Part shown: one piece after another, positions 21,220-31,979 of the stretch
How positions within the stretch are numbered: the first letter of the stretch is position 1
Layout of the letters: each line of letters starts with the position of its first letter
Assembly: GCA_033557465.1 (NCBI GenBank)
Contig: CM066045.1
Location: forward strand, 138,157,596-138,221,595
Direction of reading: 5' to 3'
DNA: 64,000 nt
From: Ichthyophis bannanicus
Lineage: Eukaryota; Chordata; Amphibia; Gymnophiona; Ichthyophiidae
Made by a program: the position numbers and the translations under genes
The notes under the pieces: generated by a model
The model's database searches: none
What the model was told of the DNA's origin: nothing
The model's input: only the letters and a program-made list of their open reading frames with translations

Positions 21220-21660
21220 AACAGCTGAGTGGGAGGAACACCATATTGGGGTTGGTGAAGGACTTAGGCCATTGTGGGCAAGCATACACTTGCAGCCTGT
21301 CTTTGGCCCACTTTCCACTTTGCCTTGCATTGCATAAGCTGTCCCCAAGTTCAAATTGAAAGGGTACATAATTAGGAGCAGAGGATTGTGGGTATTGTAT
21401 GAAACACAGCGGTTTGCACAGGATGTTTATGAGTCGGAGGTAGGGTCAATGGCTGAGCAATCATAGTGATCTGCCACGGCCATGGCCTGAGTTCACACAT
21501 CATGTCATACTGAGAGGACACTCTCATTCTGAGCGAGCTGTGACCATGTCACGGCTATGTATCCACATTGTGGTCTTATGGTGTTAAGTTATAATGATGT
21601 AGATGCTGTTCCTTTCTTGACAGGCCAATCACAGTGTCCATGTGGTTAGTACTAAGCCAG
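21220..21660 (+). mobile_element. Family H module A, diverged copy H3
   Basis: The stretch around 21425-21580 (GTAGGGTCAATGGCTGAG, later CACGGCTATGTATCCACA) matches 58755-58900 and, less closely, 1-440. It sits beside the transposase remnant. Confidence 0.65.
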
Positions 21661-22009
21661 TGTGTACATAGGTGCCCTGTGACATGCAGTATGTGATAGC
21701 TATCAGACTGGGCACAGTTGGCATGTAATTAATTGACACAGCTCTGTGGTAACCACCACATGCAGACTGATTGGGCTTGCTGTAGTAGAGTGGGATTCCC
21801 AGCAAGGGAGGCTAGCAGTTGTTCTTGGTAGGTCCATCTGTTTGGTATCAGTACTACCCCTCCTGTCTAGACAAAAGTCACTGCACTCTAGTTCCTTAGA
21901 AACAGTTGTCACAACTGTGAAACTTGAAAGTAGAACAGTATCGTCAAAAGCTGGTGTGTGCATAGAACCCACAGACAGATAGTTCATAAATTTTCAATTA
22001 TGGCAAAGC
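21661..22009. other. Unassigned spacer
   Basis: About 350 bp between the family H copy and the Penelope-like fragment. I see no supported gene. The open frames on the two strands are short and overlapping. Confidence 0.35.
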
Positions 22010-23110
22010 TAAATCATGACACCCACATACAGAAGCAACAGTGGGTCTCAGACTTCCCGGGCAAAACATAAACCAGTCAGATTATTCTGACACGGCATAG
22101 CCCTATTAGCATCAACGACCCGTGATGAATAGTTGCTCTGGGCTGGGCATCAACCAACTCTTTCACTTCAAAAAATGGTTAATAGTCTCAGCTAGAAAAC
22201 TCAGCCACAGTATATCAAAAGAGTGGTTTAGCAGAACTTAACTTTGCAACAGTGCTTGAATATCAGTGCTAAGCCAATGCCATGATCCCCAACGCTCTCA
22301 CTCGCGCTTGTCTTGCGTTTCACCTAAAGAGGTTTCTTCAGGGGGTGGCGGAAAGCACTGTAAGACACAAACACAGCAGACTTAAATAGATACATACTTT
22401 CAAAAAGGATGGTTACTTGTTATATCCAGGTAATATGTAGAGAGAAGCGCAGTCACACACCTTGGAATTCACTGAATGGAGACACTAGCAAAGTTCGCCA
22501 ACCGATGTAGAACGCCGCGCATGCGGTCTATGAAATTTATAGAGCGGGCAGTGCAGCCTGCTTGTTCTTACTGCAGAAGAAATCAAGTGCAGACATCCCA
22601 TTCCACACGTGAATTAAGACCAGAGGGGACTACAGAGCCCAACATGTGGATCCAGCGTTGTTCCTGCCACAGGAGAGTACCACCGCTAGTTCTACCCGAT
22701 CGAGATGAATTGACAAAATCAAGGCAAAAACATTGTAATTCCTCGAACTTATGTTGCAGCTGAAGACAGTGATCCATGATTGGCGCTTCACGGCGCTGGC
22801 ACTTCAGTTTACTTTTGTGCTCATTCATACGCACTTTAAACATCCAAATTGTTTTACCAATGTAGATCAGGCCACACGGGCATATAATACAGTAGACAAC
22901 ATACACAGAAGTGCAGGATGTATGATGTTTTAGCCGATATGTCTTGCCATGATAACTAAATTCTTGTAACTCTTTTGTAATGGGGCATATATTACATTCA
23001 CCACATCGTACATGCCCAACATCATTAGACATCAATGGAGATAAAGGACGCAGCACAGCCGGGCTTAACATCTCTTTGAGCAGTGATTAGGTTTTGGGTA
23101 ATATCTTATG
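22010..23110 (-). mobile_element. Penelope-like element, 5'-truncated
   Basis: Only the endonuclease end and 3' region remain. The 3' region, read on the minus strand, contains CTGAAGAAACCTCTTTAGGTG, a phrase I associate with Penelope-like 3' ends. The edges are approximate. Confidence 0.7.
22583..23071 (-). pseudogene. GIY-YIG endonuclease domain of Penelope-like element
   Basis: The frame is 162 codons. A Cys/His linker comes first (RCGECNICP near residue 22, then HHTSC near 48), and the GIY-YIG core reads CGLIYIGKTIWMFKVRMNEHKS at about 67-88. In Penelope-like retroelements this domain follows RT and nicks the target DNA. RT and the N-terminal region are absent, so the copy is a 5'-truncated remnant even though this frame is intact. 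The GIY tripeptide is replaced by LIY and YIG is kept. Confidence 0.85.
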
Positions 23111-23624
23111 CAATCGCTCAATATGTTCCGTCTTTACAGATTTCAATACGGTTTAAAGATAGCTGTTACTTTAGCATACACCCTCCAGTGCCTTGATTGG
23201 TCAAAGTGAAACGTTCATTATCTCAGAGATATTATCAGCTCTAGTGAAGATGTTTAAAAATACGCTATACATTAGGGTGGTCCACTGCCATAGGGGAAAA
23301 AATAAAAGTAGGAATTTCTTTGCTCCCTGGCCTGATTCTGGTTCCATTTATGTAGAAAACAATGTGTGCAAAGTTTGAAGCCAATCAAATAATATTTAGG
23401 GGTGGCTCAAGGTCCCTATCTATCAGGCCCCTGGATCCCCCCCCAGGGTTCGTCAGACCACTGGGTATTATCCACTCATAGACGGGGGTATCATGATTGC
23501 CAAGCACTCAATGTGGTCCAGATGCTAGTAAGGACTTTGACGATGTGGGGAACATCTTACGGTGTTGCGAGACAACACCCAGAAGGAACTGGAGTTGCTC
23601 TTCTTTTATGGTGTGTCGGCTTGC
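23111..23624. other. Unassigned repeat-like DNA
   Basis: No gene is supported. The region from 23270 to 23410 (GGGTGGTCCACTGCC to GGGGTGGCTCAAGG) has near-identical end words and may be a small unclassified element. Confidence 0.3.
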
Positions 23625-23895
23625 CCCCCCCTGCCCGCCCCCCCCCGCCCTGCCCCCCCACCCCCCCCCCCCCCCCCCCCAACCCACCCCCCGCATGCCC
23701 CCCCCCCCCCCCGCACGCCCCCCTGCCCCCCGCCCCCCTGCCCCCTGCCCCCCCGCCCCCCTGCCCCCCCTGCACCCCCCCGCCCCCCCTGCCCCCAACC
23801 CCCCTGCGCGCCCCCCACCCCCTGCCCCCGCCCCCCCGCGCGCCCCCCCCGCGCGCCCCCCCGCGCCCCCCCTGCCCCCCCCCTGCCCCCCCCTG
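23625..23895 (+). repeat. Extreme C-rich low-complexity tract
   Basis: About 270 bp of CCCCCCG/CCCCCCT words with hardly any A and T. The minus strand is a run of G-tracts with quadruplex potential. Long proline- and glycine-rich frames here are composition artefacts. Confidence 0.95.
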
Positions 23896-24985
23896 TTTAA
23901 TAGTTTAATACATCCTCCATATCCCCAGGGGTCCTGAGAGACCCTCTGAGTGGGCTATCAGTCACCCTGGTGATATGTTTGTGTGTGCTTAAACAGTTTA
24001 ATACATCCTCCCTATCACCAGGGGTCCTAAGAGCCCATCACAGTGGCCTATCAGTCACCCTGATGATATGGTTCTGTGTGCCTAAACATTTAAATACATC
24101 CTCCCTATCCCCAGGAGTCCTGAGAGCCCATCAGAGTGGGCTGTCAGTCACCCTGGTGATATGGTTCTGTGTGCTTAAACAGTTCAATTTAGCCTCCCTA
24201 TCCCCAGGGGTCCAGAGAGCCCATCATAGTGGGCTATCTGTCACCCTGGTGATATGGTTATGTGTGCCTAAACAGTTAAATACATCCTCCCTATCCCCAG
24301 GGGTCCAGAAAGCCCAACAGAGTGGGCTATCAGTCACCCTGGTGATATGGTTGTTTGTGCTTAAACAGTTCAATTTAGCCTCCCTATCCCCAGGGGTCCA
24401 GAGAGCCCATCAGAGTGGGCTGTCACCCTGGTGATATGGTTATGTGTGCCTAAACAGTTAAATACATCCTCCCTATCCCCAGGGGTCCAGAAAGCCCATC
24501 AGAGTGGGCTATCTGTCACCCTGGTGATATGGTTGTGTGTGCTTAAGCAGTTTAATACATCCTCCCTATCCCCAGGAGTCCAGAGAGCCCATCAGAGTGG
24601 GCTATCAGTCACCCTGGTGATATGGTTGTTTGTGCTTAAACAGTTCAATTTAGCCTCCCTATCCCCAGGGGTCCAGAGAGCCCATCAGAGTGGGCTGTCA
24701 CCCTGGTGATATGGTTATGTGTGCCTAAACAGTTAAATACATCCTCCCTATCCCCAGGAGTCCAGAGAGCCCATCAGAGTGGGCTATCAGTCACCCTGGT
24801 GATATGGTTGTGTGTGCCTAAACAGTTAAATACATCCTCTTTATCCCCAGGTGTCATGAGAGCCCATCAGAGTGGGCTATCAGTCACCCTGGTGATATGT
24901 TTGTGTGTGCCTAACCAGTTCAATACATTCTCCCTATCCCCAGGAGTCCTGTGACCTGCGTAAGGTGTCCTGTCAGTCACCCTTT
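23896..24985 (+). repeat. 93-bp minisatellite, about 12 units
   Basis: The word GTCACCCTGGTGATATG recurs at about 23961, 24054, 24147, 24240, 24333, 24422, 24515, 24608, 24697, 24790 and 24883, with a degenerate last copy at 24976. Spacing is 93 bp except for two 89-bp units. Variants differ in ACAGTTAAATACATCC against ACAGTTCAATTTAGCC. Because 93 is a multiple of three, one frame stays open for long stretches. Confidence 0.95.
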
Positions 24986-25239
24986 TGCTAAGGTGTATGC
25001 AGCTGATGATGTGTGCTAGGACACCCAACCCCCAGGGGGCCAGAGCCCGGATTGCAATGGTGGGTATGTCATTAAGATAATGTGATAGTTTATGGCAGGT
25101 AGGTTGCACTTCTCCCATAGTCTGTGAGGTCACCATCTCATCACACATGTCCTTGATGTATCCAGATGATATGCTATGTGTAGATGTTGATGTGTCTAAA
25201 AGCACCCCATGAGCTATGAGATGTGATTACAAAGGCCTG

Positions 25240-25480
25240 TATCAGAGCCATGTCCCCATAACTTTATGCTGAGTTAGGTTACACATCTTCCCACCTACTA
25301 CAAATCCAAAACCTTGCGGCAAATGCACATCACTGATGGTGTTGGAAGGATACATTCACCTGTTGTGGTTGGACAGCACAGACAGAAACCCCCACATGAG
25401 CACAGGTGGCAATAGCCTATTCTGGTGGTTTGGCCCCTGTCCATGGTGTTGGCAACCACACCTGCTGTCACCGTAGAAGG
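25240..25480 (-). pseudogene. Possible Harbinger-like transposase N-terminal fossil
   Basis: Minus-strand translation gives GFLSVLSNHNR, a stop, then ILPTPSVMCICRKVLD in another frame and GGKMCNLTQ. The order recalls the helix-turn-helix block (GSFxxxxG...xSxPTxSRxxxxVxDAL) of Harbinger transposases. It contains stops and shifts. The assignment is tentative and based on pattern only. Confidence 0.3.
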
Positions 25481-27149
25481 CCCAGGGCATAGGAACATAA
25501 CAACATAAGATAGCCCATACTGGGTCAATGCCTCGTCCTTCACGCACAGTATGCCCTCTGCAACAGTGTCAAAACTAGGTTGTACATAGCTAGCAGGTTC
25601 CCCATGAGAAACACGTTACACAATGCTTCTATTGGGTCAAGCATTGCTATCCTGGGCCCTGTAGAAGCCCAAATGTCATGGTAGTGGCCCCTGGCAAGGT
25701 GAATAGGGCCACCCACACAATGTTCCATGTAGGGACACAGCACCGACGATTGGTAGGATATCATGTTGCCACTGGGGTTGGGTCCCAGGATGTGCGTAGA
25801 TCATGACAACACAAATGTGTTCAACAGACCACATAGGGGGTTAGGGGGGTTAGCATGGACACCATCATTGCCAATCAAAATGTGGCATGGTCATGCAATG
25901 TCATGCAAGTGGGCCACAGGGTAGTGCAATAATGTGTTCAGGGTGCCAGGCACACTGCACATAGGTGTCACTGCACACATGTCCAGAGACACATCTACGT
26001 ATGCAGGTGACACTGGGAACAGAAAATGGCCTGGAACACGCAGGAAATAGGCCTTACATGTCGGTCTCATTACTACCGACAGAGCCTGCGTGCAGTCTCC
26101 AGTGTCCAATAGGAAAGCTATTGTAAGCAACCCATAGCGCCTGTGTGCGGTCATCTTGCCTTTCCCAAATGGCTCTCTCCAGTTCATTGCTTCCCACAGA
26201 TCCAGCAGGTCATTGTACCTGGTATTGCAGAAAAACAGCTATTGTAGTGATACTCCTGTGGCACTGTCTGCCTGTTTCTCTGTATTGTTACCGATATTCT
26301 TCAAAGTATAGATTGTAAAAGGTCAAATTCACCCACACAATGAAACCTTTGCAACAAAAGAGCAAAAATCCTCTTTGTAGGACTCCCCCCGGTTTGCCAT
26401 TAGGCCCTAATGCCACATCAATCATGGAAAAGCACTCCTGGGCTAAAGAACATATGTTGATAATGTGCAGCTACCTTCTCAGTCACTGACAACCATGATT
26501 GGTATTGCAAATGCTAATGGCTAGATCAATAAATGTCTGAATGTATGGCCTGTGGGATGGTAGCCAAGAGTGGCTGGCAGGACAGAGCAACCAACCTCGG
26601 TACCCTCTTCCCCACCAACGTGGCCTGGGGCCCAGACATGTTGTCAAGGGCATCCTCTTCCTCACGTGGATCTCAGGTAACCAAACACAAATCTGTCCAT
26701 TCCTGAGAGGGTACATCCCCCTCGAATATTGGACTGCCACTGGCATTGCCCTTGAGGAGCACGCTCTGGGCAAACAACCCCAGTGGAAGTCCCTAGCCCC
26801 CAAAGCCACTATGGGACTTCATGATGTTCTGGAGGCCTCATCCTGGTCCAACAACCTTGTTCCATGCTCTGGGCTCCTGGCTTTGGCCAGTACTCATACA
26901 CAGATATCGTCAGTGTTGTCTGACCAGAGGATCGTGGCCATTGAACGCAATCTGGCAGCTCACCATGTGGCATCCAGGACCCTGGTTCCACCACAGACCC
27001 TGCAAAGTGCAACAACGGTTTGTGCAGCAATTGCATGACCGGCATTGGCAAATGCACCATAGGTGCTGATGAGTACTGGTATCCACACACCGGTACCATG
27101 TCACTACGATACTGTGGCCAATTGGTACCAAGACCTCACTTTAACTGGG
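25481..27149. other. Unassigned repeat DNA with a SINE/CR1-like tail word
   Basis: A short stretch at 25488-25530 (CATAGGAACATAACAACATAAG, then CCCATACTGGGTCAATGC) resembles the 5' end of CR1-derived SINEs of vertebrates. The longest plus frame (26541-27038, 165 codons) and its minus counterparts look like nothing I recognise. This DNA probably belongs to a decayed transposon interrupted by the DIRS element at its right. Confidence 0.35.
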
Positions 27150-27535
27150 CCTCCATAGAGAGGATACATCCAATCTCCTGAGGGGTCTGATGACTGTGAC
27201 AGCTCATAGGGTAACGATGTACCTTTCCAGGACAAGCCGGCCTCTCCCAAGAGGAGAATGTCCCCTACGCAAGATATGTCCTTCCTGGATCTCCACACAC
27301 ATGTTGTTGGGGGCCTCTCCATTTCATTAGTAACCCAATGTGAACACAGGCCACGGGAGACAGAGATTCACCAATATCCACAAACTCCATAGGGGGCAGA
27401 CATCCTGCCACTACAGCAGATCTTACGGAATCCTCTTTTGAGAATGTGGAAGATTCCTCTTACCACCTCTCCACATTCCTACATGTGCCTCCATCACCTG
27501 GTCTGCAGTAAGGACACCTCCCTGATTACTCCATC

Positions 27536-28342
27536 ATGAGTGAGTGTGCTAGGAGGAGAATTAAACGTTACAAACAACATGCCACCAAACCTCCTGGTAG
27601 GGAGTGTAAGACATTAGTTGCCTTTGGTCGCTTTGTCGTCCATACATTCAAGCTGTCAGACAGGACAGGTGCCTATATCATGTACATGGGAATGTTCCTG
27701 ACGGAGGTCATACAAGATCTACAACTGTTAAGTCCACATTTCGCACATCACAGAGGTCACTACTATGAAGCACCTGTCAAGCATGCCCAGAACATTTCAA
27801 ATGTTGTGAACAGGGCAGCTTCTGACTGTTTTTCATACAAAGGCAGAGTCTCTGCCATTGCTATTGGGGCAAGGACACCTGGCTGGCTGCAAGCCTCTCA
27901 CCTGCAATACTGGGTACAGGTTAACTGGTCAACATCCCCTGTAGTGGTGAAAAATGTTTTTTATAAGCCGGCAGGACAATTTGACCTTAACAAGCCCTTC
28001 AAATATTGTAGATCCTGCAAAGATTAGAGCTGTAGAAAAGCGCTTCCCCTACAAAAAGAAATGATAAGACAGTCCTATGCTCAGTACGTAAAACCTGCAG
28101 TACAAGCTGCTAGAAAGGGTCAACAAGCTACTATGCAGAGAAAGCCGACAGCTAGTCAGCCTCAGCAGACCCAGCAGCCTCACCCCCCACAGTTCTTTTG
28201 CCTCTGTGATGGAGTACCTGCCCTTCCTGGCCCTCCAGGGAAAGCAACTGTCCACAATCACAGGAAGATTAGGTCACCTCATCCACAGATGGAGGCAGAT
28301 AACATCACAACCCTGGACTGTGTCCATCATAGAAGAGGGTAG
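27536..28342 (+). pseudogene. DIRS gag-like ORF, C-terminal part, running into the RT ORF start
   Basis: One frame carries two open segments separated by a TAG at about 28025. Part one has FGRFVVHTFKLSDRTGAYIM and AIAIGARTPGWLQASHL, which fit the DIRS gag core. Part two has a Gln/Pro-rich linker and then a GPPGKATVHNHRK segment, where the RT polyprotein normally starts. Confidence 0.7.
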
Positions 28343-28429
28343 AGGCGTCATGCACATAGCCGCCCGCCTCCAACAATAGTGGGGGCATTCAGTTTGCAAA
28401 CCTAACCCCAAATGAATCCAAAGGTAACA

Positions 28430-29445
28430 CATCGTCTACCTCAAGGAGCAATGGAAGAGGTACCACATCCCCAACAGGGTACTGGCTTCTCACCCCACAA
28501 TTTCCTCAGACCTACGGAAGAAGGAGGTCACAGACACATCTGACATCTCAGAGAACTGAACAAGTTTCTGTTCCAGATGACATTCCAAATGAACTTGCGA
28601 GGAAACGTACTTCCTGACCATCACAAGCAGATATGCCTTTGTTGTTTAGATCACACGGATGCGTACACACATCTTCTCTGCCATCAAGCACACCGAAGGT
28701 TCCTTTGGTACCCCCATCAAGGAAACCACTATCCAAAAAATGTTTTCCCTTCAGCCGTGCCTCAGCACCCAGAGTATTCACAAAGTGCATGTCTGTGTTT
28801 GGCGGTTCGGTCCGTACCAGGGGAATATTCTGGTGGCCCTACGTGGACGACTGCCACATCCAGCCACAGTCACAAACACATGTCCAGGCCTCTCTCGCTT
28901 ACACAATGCGTGGACTCCAATATGTAGGCCCTGTCAGCTATGTTGTGGAATCTTGTCTGACTCCTACGTAAACGCTGGAGCTCATAGGTGCAAGGCTAGT
29001 TACCAGACTGACAAAGATCTACCTGACTCAGCCTCACTGTCCTCGCATTGTGCAACGTGTTTGGACAGCACTACAACAAGCGCACCTCTCACCTCGAGAG
29101 ATGCATCAGCTGCTGGGTCACATGGCATCTACGGTGCATGTGGTTCCCTACGCGTGTCTCCACATGAGACCAGCCCAGTGGGCACACTCTCTTCCTAGTG
29201 GATGCAAGCAACAGGCTGTCTCTCAGATGTGACAGTAAACGGAAACCCCCATACCCTGTGCCTGGACTGGTGGCGGACAGCACAAAAACTGATGGAGGGG
29301 TCACCTTTCCAGCAAACCCCTCCTCAGATCCCATTAACAACAGATGTCTCTAAAGTGGGCTGGGCTGCACATGTACTGGACACCTCCACCCAAGCCACCT
29401 GGAATTGTCAGGAGAGTCAGTTCCACAGCAATCTGTTTGAGCTCT
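28430..29445 (+). pseudogene. DIRS reverse transcriptase and RNase H
   Basis: Blocks appear in at least three frames. DAYTHLLCHQAHRRF lies near 28650, SAPRVFTKCMSVFGG near 28760, and the catalytic tetrad in WPYVDDCHI near 28837-28852. RNase H follows: LLGHMASTVHVVPYACLHMR near 29110-29170, then LTTDVSKVGWAAHVLD near 29330-29380 and ESQFHSNLFEL ending at 29445. The YVDD residues are preserved. The domain order is standard for DIRS, and the copy is inactivated by shifts. Confidence 0.8.
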
Positions 29446-29539
29446 GAGCAATTTGCCAGGATATTCATGTCCTCCATTCCCTTCTACAGGCCAATGAAAT
29501 ACTACTTTGCGCAGACAATCATGTAGCTATGGTCTAGGT

Positions 29540-29733
29540 CAGGGGTCTCAAACGCCAGTCCTGGAGGGCCGCAAACCAGTCAGGTTTTCAGGGTATCCCT
29601 AATGAATATGCATGAGATATATTTGCATGCACTGCCCCCATTGTATGCAGATATATCTTATGCATATTCATTAGGGATACCCTGAAAACCTGACTGGTTT
29701 GCGGCCCTCCAGGACTGGAGTTTGAGACCCCTG
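29540..29733 (+). mobile_element. hAT-type palindromic MITE with intact 8-bp target duplication
   Basis: The element is 194 bp, begins CAGGGGTCTCAAACGCCAG and ends with the matching inverted sequence. The halves are near-perfect mirror images around 29637. GTCTAGGT occurs at both 29532-29539 and 29734-29741, an exact 8-bp duplication as hAT transposases make. It splits the DIRS RNase H tail. Confidence 0.92.
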
Positions 29734-29741
29734 GTCTAGGT

Positions 29742-30475
29742 GAACAAACAAGGAGGAAAAGCCTCTGTGTCCCTTTGTAACGATGCTCCTCAACTGTGGG
29801 TGTTTGCCAGACAGCAGCAGATCCATCTCCTTGCAGTCTGTCTCCCTGGCAATCAGAACTCTTAGCCATACAAACTCAGTTGTGTTGTGCTCCTGCACAA
29901 ATGGTCTGTAAACATGTACCAACTCTGTTGAGTAGTGCAACTCTGGGCAACTCAAGAGTCATACATCTTTGCACGTCCATCATATGCAAAACCTACCCGG
30001 TTCTATATACCAATCCCAACTCAGAGCTATCAAGCGAGGGATGCTATCCTCCTCAACTGGGGACAGGTATGCCTATATGCCTTACCTCCCATTGCCATGA
30101 TTGCATAGACCCTATTGCAACCCCTGAGGGACAGAGGCTACATGATCCTCATAGCCCCACGCTGGCAACAACAGGTGTGTTACCCTAAGATTCTACATAT
30201 GACACTGGTTTCACCCCTGTATGTGTGGTCAGCTCCAGACATACTGTCGCAGGAGGAGGGGAATGTATGGCATACTAAACCCCCGTCTCTGCACCCCAGA
30301 GACTGGCTATTGATGGCTGGACCTGCTTTGGCCCTCCCCTCAGTCAGGAAGTGCATGATGTCCTTTGTGCTTCTAGGAACCTTCCACAAGGCAATCCTGT
30401 GCCATCAGGTGGACGTGACATTTCATTTGGTGATAACAAAAGGCCTGGAACCCCTTTTGTCATCCGTTTAGAAAC
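29742..30475 (+). pseudogene. DIRS RNase H tail and methyltransferase-like region
   Basis: Right after the MITE the frame gives NKQGGKASVSLCNDAPQLW and QQQIHLLAVCLPGNQN, the conserved end of DIRS RNase H. From 30115, LRDRGYMILIAPRWQQQVC and LHMTLVSPLYVWSAPDILSQ correspond to the region between RNase H and recombinase in DIRS. It ends with several stops near 30470. Confidence 0.75.
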
Positions 30476-31480
30476 ATGTTTTTGACTTACGCCATTATTC
30501 ATCAAACAACGGTCTCCAAACAGAGTGAGTCAGAGTCCATTGAAGTGGCATTGCTGCTCCTTCTGAACCTATCTCTGGACAACCCATGTTATCCCATCCT
30601 CTCATATCGGGGATCATGAGAGGCCTGCATCGACCAAGACCTGCCCTTACACCACCTCCAGCGGCAGGGGATCCCACTCTGTTGCCAGGGCAGCGTGTGC
30701 CGCCGGCCTCTGAGGCCACAGACACTACATCCTTAAAGTTCTGACCTGAAAAGTAAAATACCGTCTTGCAATCACATCAGCAAGTCGTATCAGTGAATCC
30801 CAATCTCCAGTGCCTGATCCACCCCACACAACGTTTGAACATGAGCAGGTCATCCTATGGACACATCCACACATCATGCCTAAGGTGGATTCCTCCTTTC
30901 ATTTGAAACAAGAGTTGTAGTTACCTGCAGTCTTTCAACAGTCGAATGCTGCAAATACAGAGAAGACGTTTCATACCTTGGACTGTGAATGAGCTGTGGC
31001 TTCGCATCTGCAGAGGACCCAGCAACAGCGAAAGTCCTCTCAGCTATTCAGAGTCTCGGATTGCTAGCATTTGGGTACAGTAGTGTCACAACAATCTCTA
31101 CCCAACTGGATTGCTCAGTGTATTACCTGTTATCTAACCTAGATAACACCATTCACTGGTGGCCCATGTTCCCACTCACAATGTGAGAGTCATGGCAGAC
31201 TCATGGGCTCACGTCCATTCTTTACATATTAACAACATTTGTTGAAGCAGCTACCTGGTCCTCGTTTCACGGCCCACGTAAGCTTGGATAAAGGCTCCTG
31301 CAGGCATGCTCTGGTTGGTCAGGCTGCTCTGAAAAACCTCTCCCATACGTAAAACACTCCTAGCTGCCCCTCCCACAGGATCCTCGAAAACCATGGGTGG
31401 GAGAAGAGGCCCTCCACAGGCCCTCACCACTCTGGGGATCCTTTCCTGGCGTCTACATCTACTGTTTCGCCACATGTGTG
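30476..31480 (+). pseudogene. DIRS tyrosine recombinase
   Basis: The frame around 30760-31090 has ITSASRISESQSP, HPHIMPKVDSSFHLKQEL and FHTLDCE, with stops between. This is the DIRS recombinase core, including the first catalytic arginine in SASRIS. Near 31240-31330 a rearranged TAHVSLDKGSCRHA block follows, where the C-terminal catalytic segment is expected. The catalytic tyrosine cannot be placed securely. Confidence 0.7.
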
Positions 31481-31585
31481 ACTATGTCTTGCGTGTTCCT
31501 GGTGATAGCATAGTTAATCACCTGTAACAGGTGATCTCCTGGAACAGCAGGATGAGGTAATCACAACCCACCCATCTCCCCTTGT

Positions 31586-31650
31586 GGGTTGTGTCTCTCT
31601 CTCTCTGTCTCTCTCACTTTCCCAATGTCTCTCTCTCTCCCTCCCTGTGT
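31586..31650 (+). repeat. TC-rich simple repeat
   Basis: A GTCTCTCTCTCTC-type run, interrupted by CACTTTCCCAATG, lies in the DIRS 3' region. Confidence 0.8.
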
Positions 31651-31979
31651 AAGCTGTAAACTCAACTGGAGAGAGACATCTTGGACAGGGGGGAAGGCAG
31701 CACACACGCACTGTGGGATGCTGCCAAAGGCTTTTATAAAGGACGCTGGGTAGCGTTCTCACACACGCTCAGTTGGTACCGACGCTACCCACATGTGATG
31801 ACATCTTCCTTGTGCTCATGGAGATCCCTGTGACATGTGATGAACTATGCTATACATGACACACACAGCAGTGGAACAGGAGCAGCAAGACACTGGCCAC
31901 AGTGATGTATGTTTATGTTGGCCACCCACCAGAGGTGATCATTCACTAATGCCCCCAACCTTTCTTTTCACATGCACAG

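Larger units (their letters stand above)
27150..31810 (+). mobile_element. DIRS-like tyrosine-recombinase retrotransposon, decayed
   Basis: The recognisable order is gag-like protein, RT, RNase H, methyltransferase-like region and tyrosine recombinase, which is the DIRS plan. Both ends are approximate. The right flank contains CCTGGAACAGCAGGATGAGG, a phrase typical of vertebrate DIRS 3' regions. A hAT MITE is inserted at 29540. Stops and frameshifts occur in every domain, so the copy is dead. Confidence 0.85.

Noticed and set aside
23402..23937. Long proline-rich and glycine-rich frames
   Set aside because: They arise from the C-rich tract in every frame and on both strands, so composition explains them.
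23896..24985. Direct-repeat array resembling a CRISPR or a coding repeat protein
   Set aside because: Units are contiguous with no spacers and the context is eukaryotic. The open frame follows from a period divisible by three.
26541..27038. 165-codon plus-strand frame as a host gene
   Set aside because: No motif, no homology I recognise, and overlapping minus frames of similar size. It lies in repeat-like DNA.
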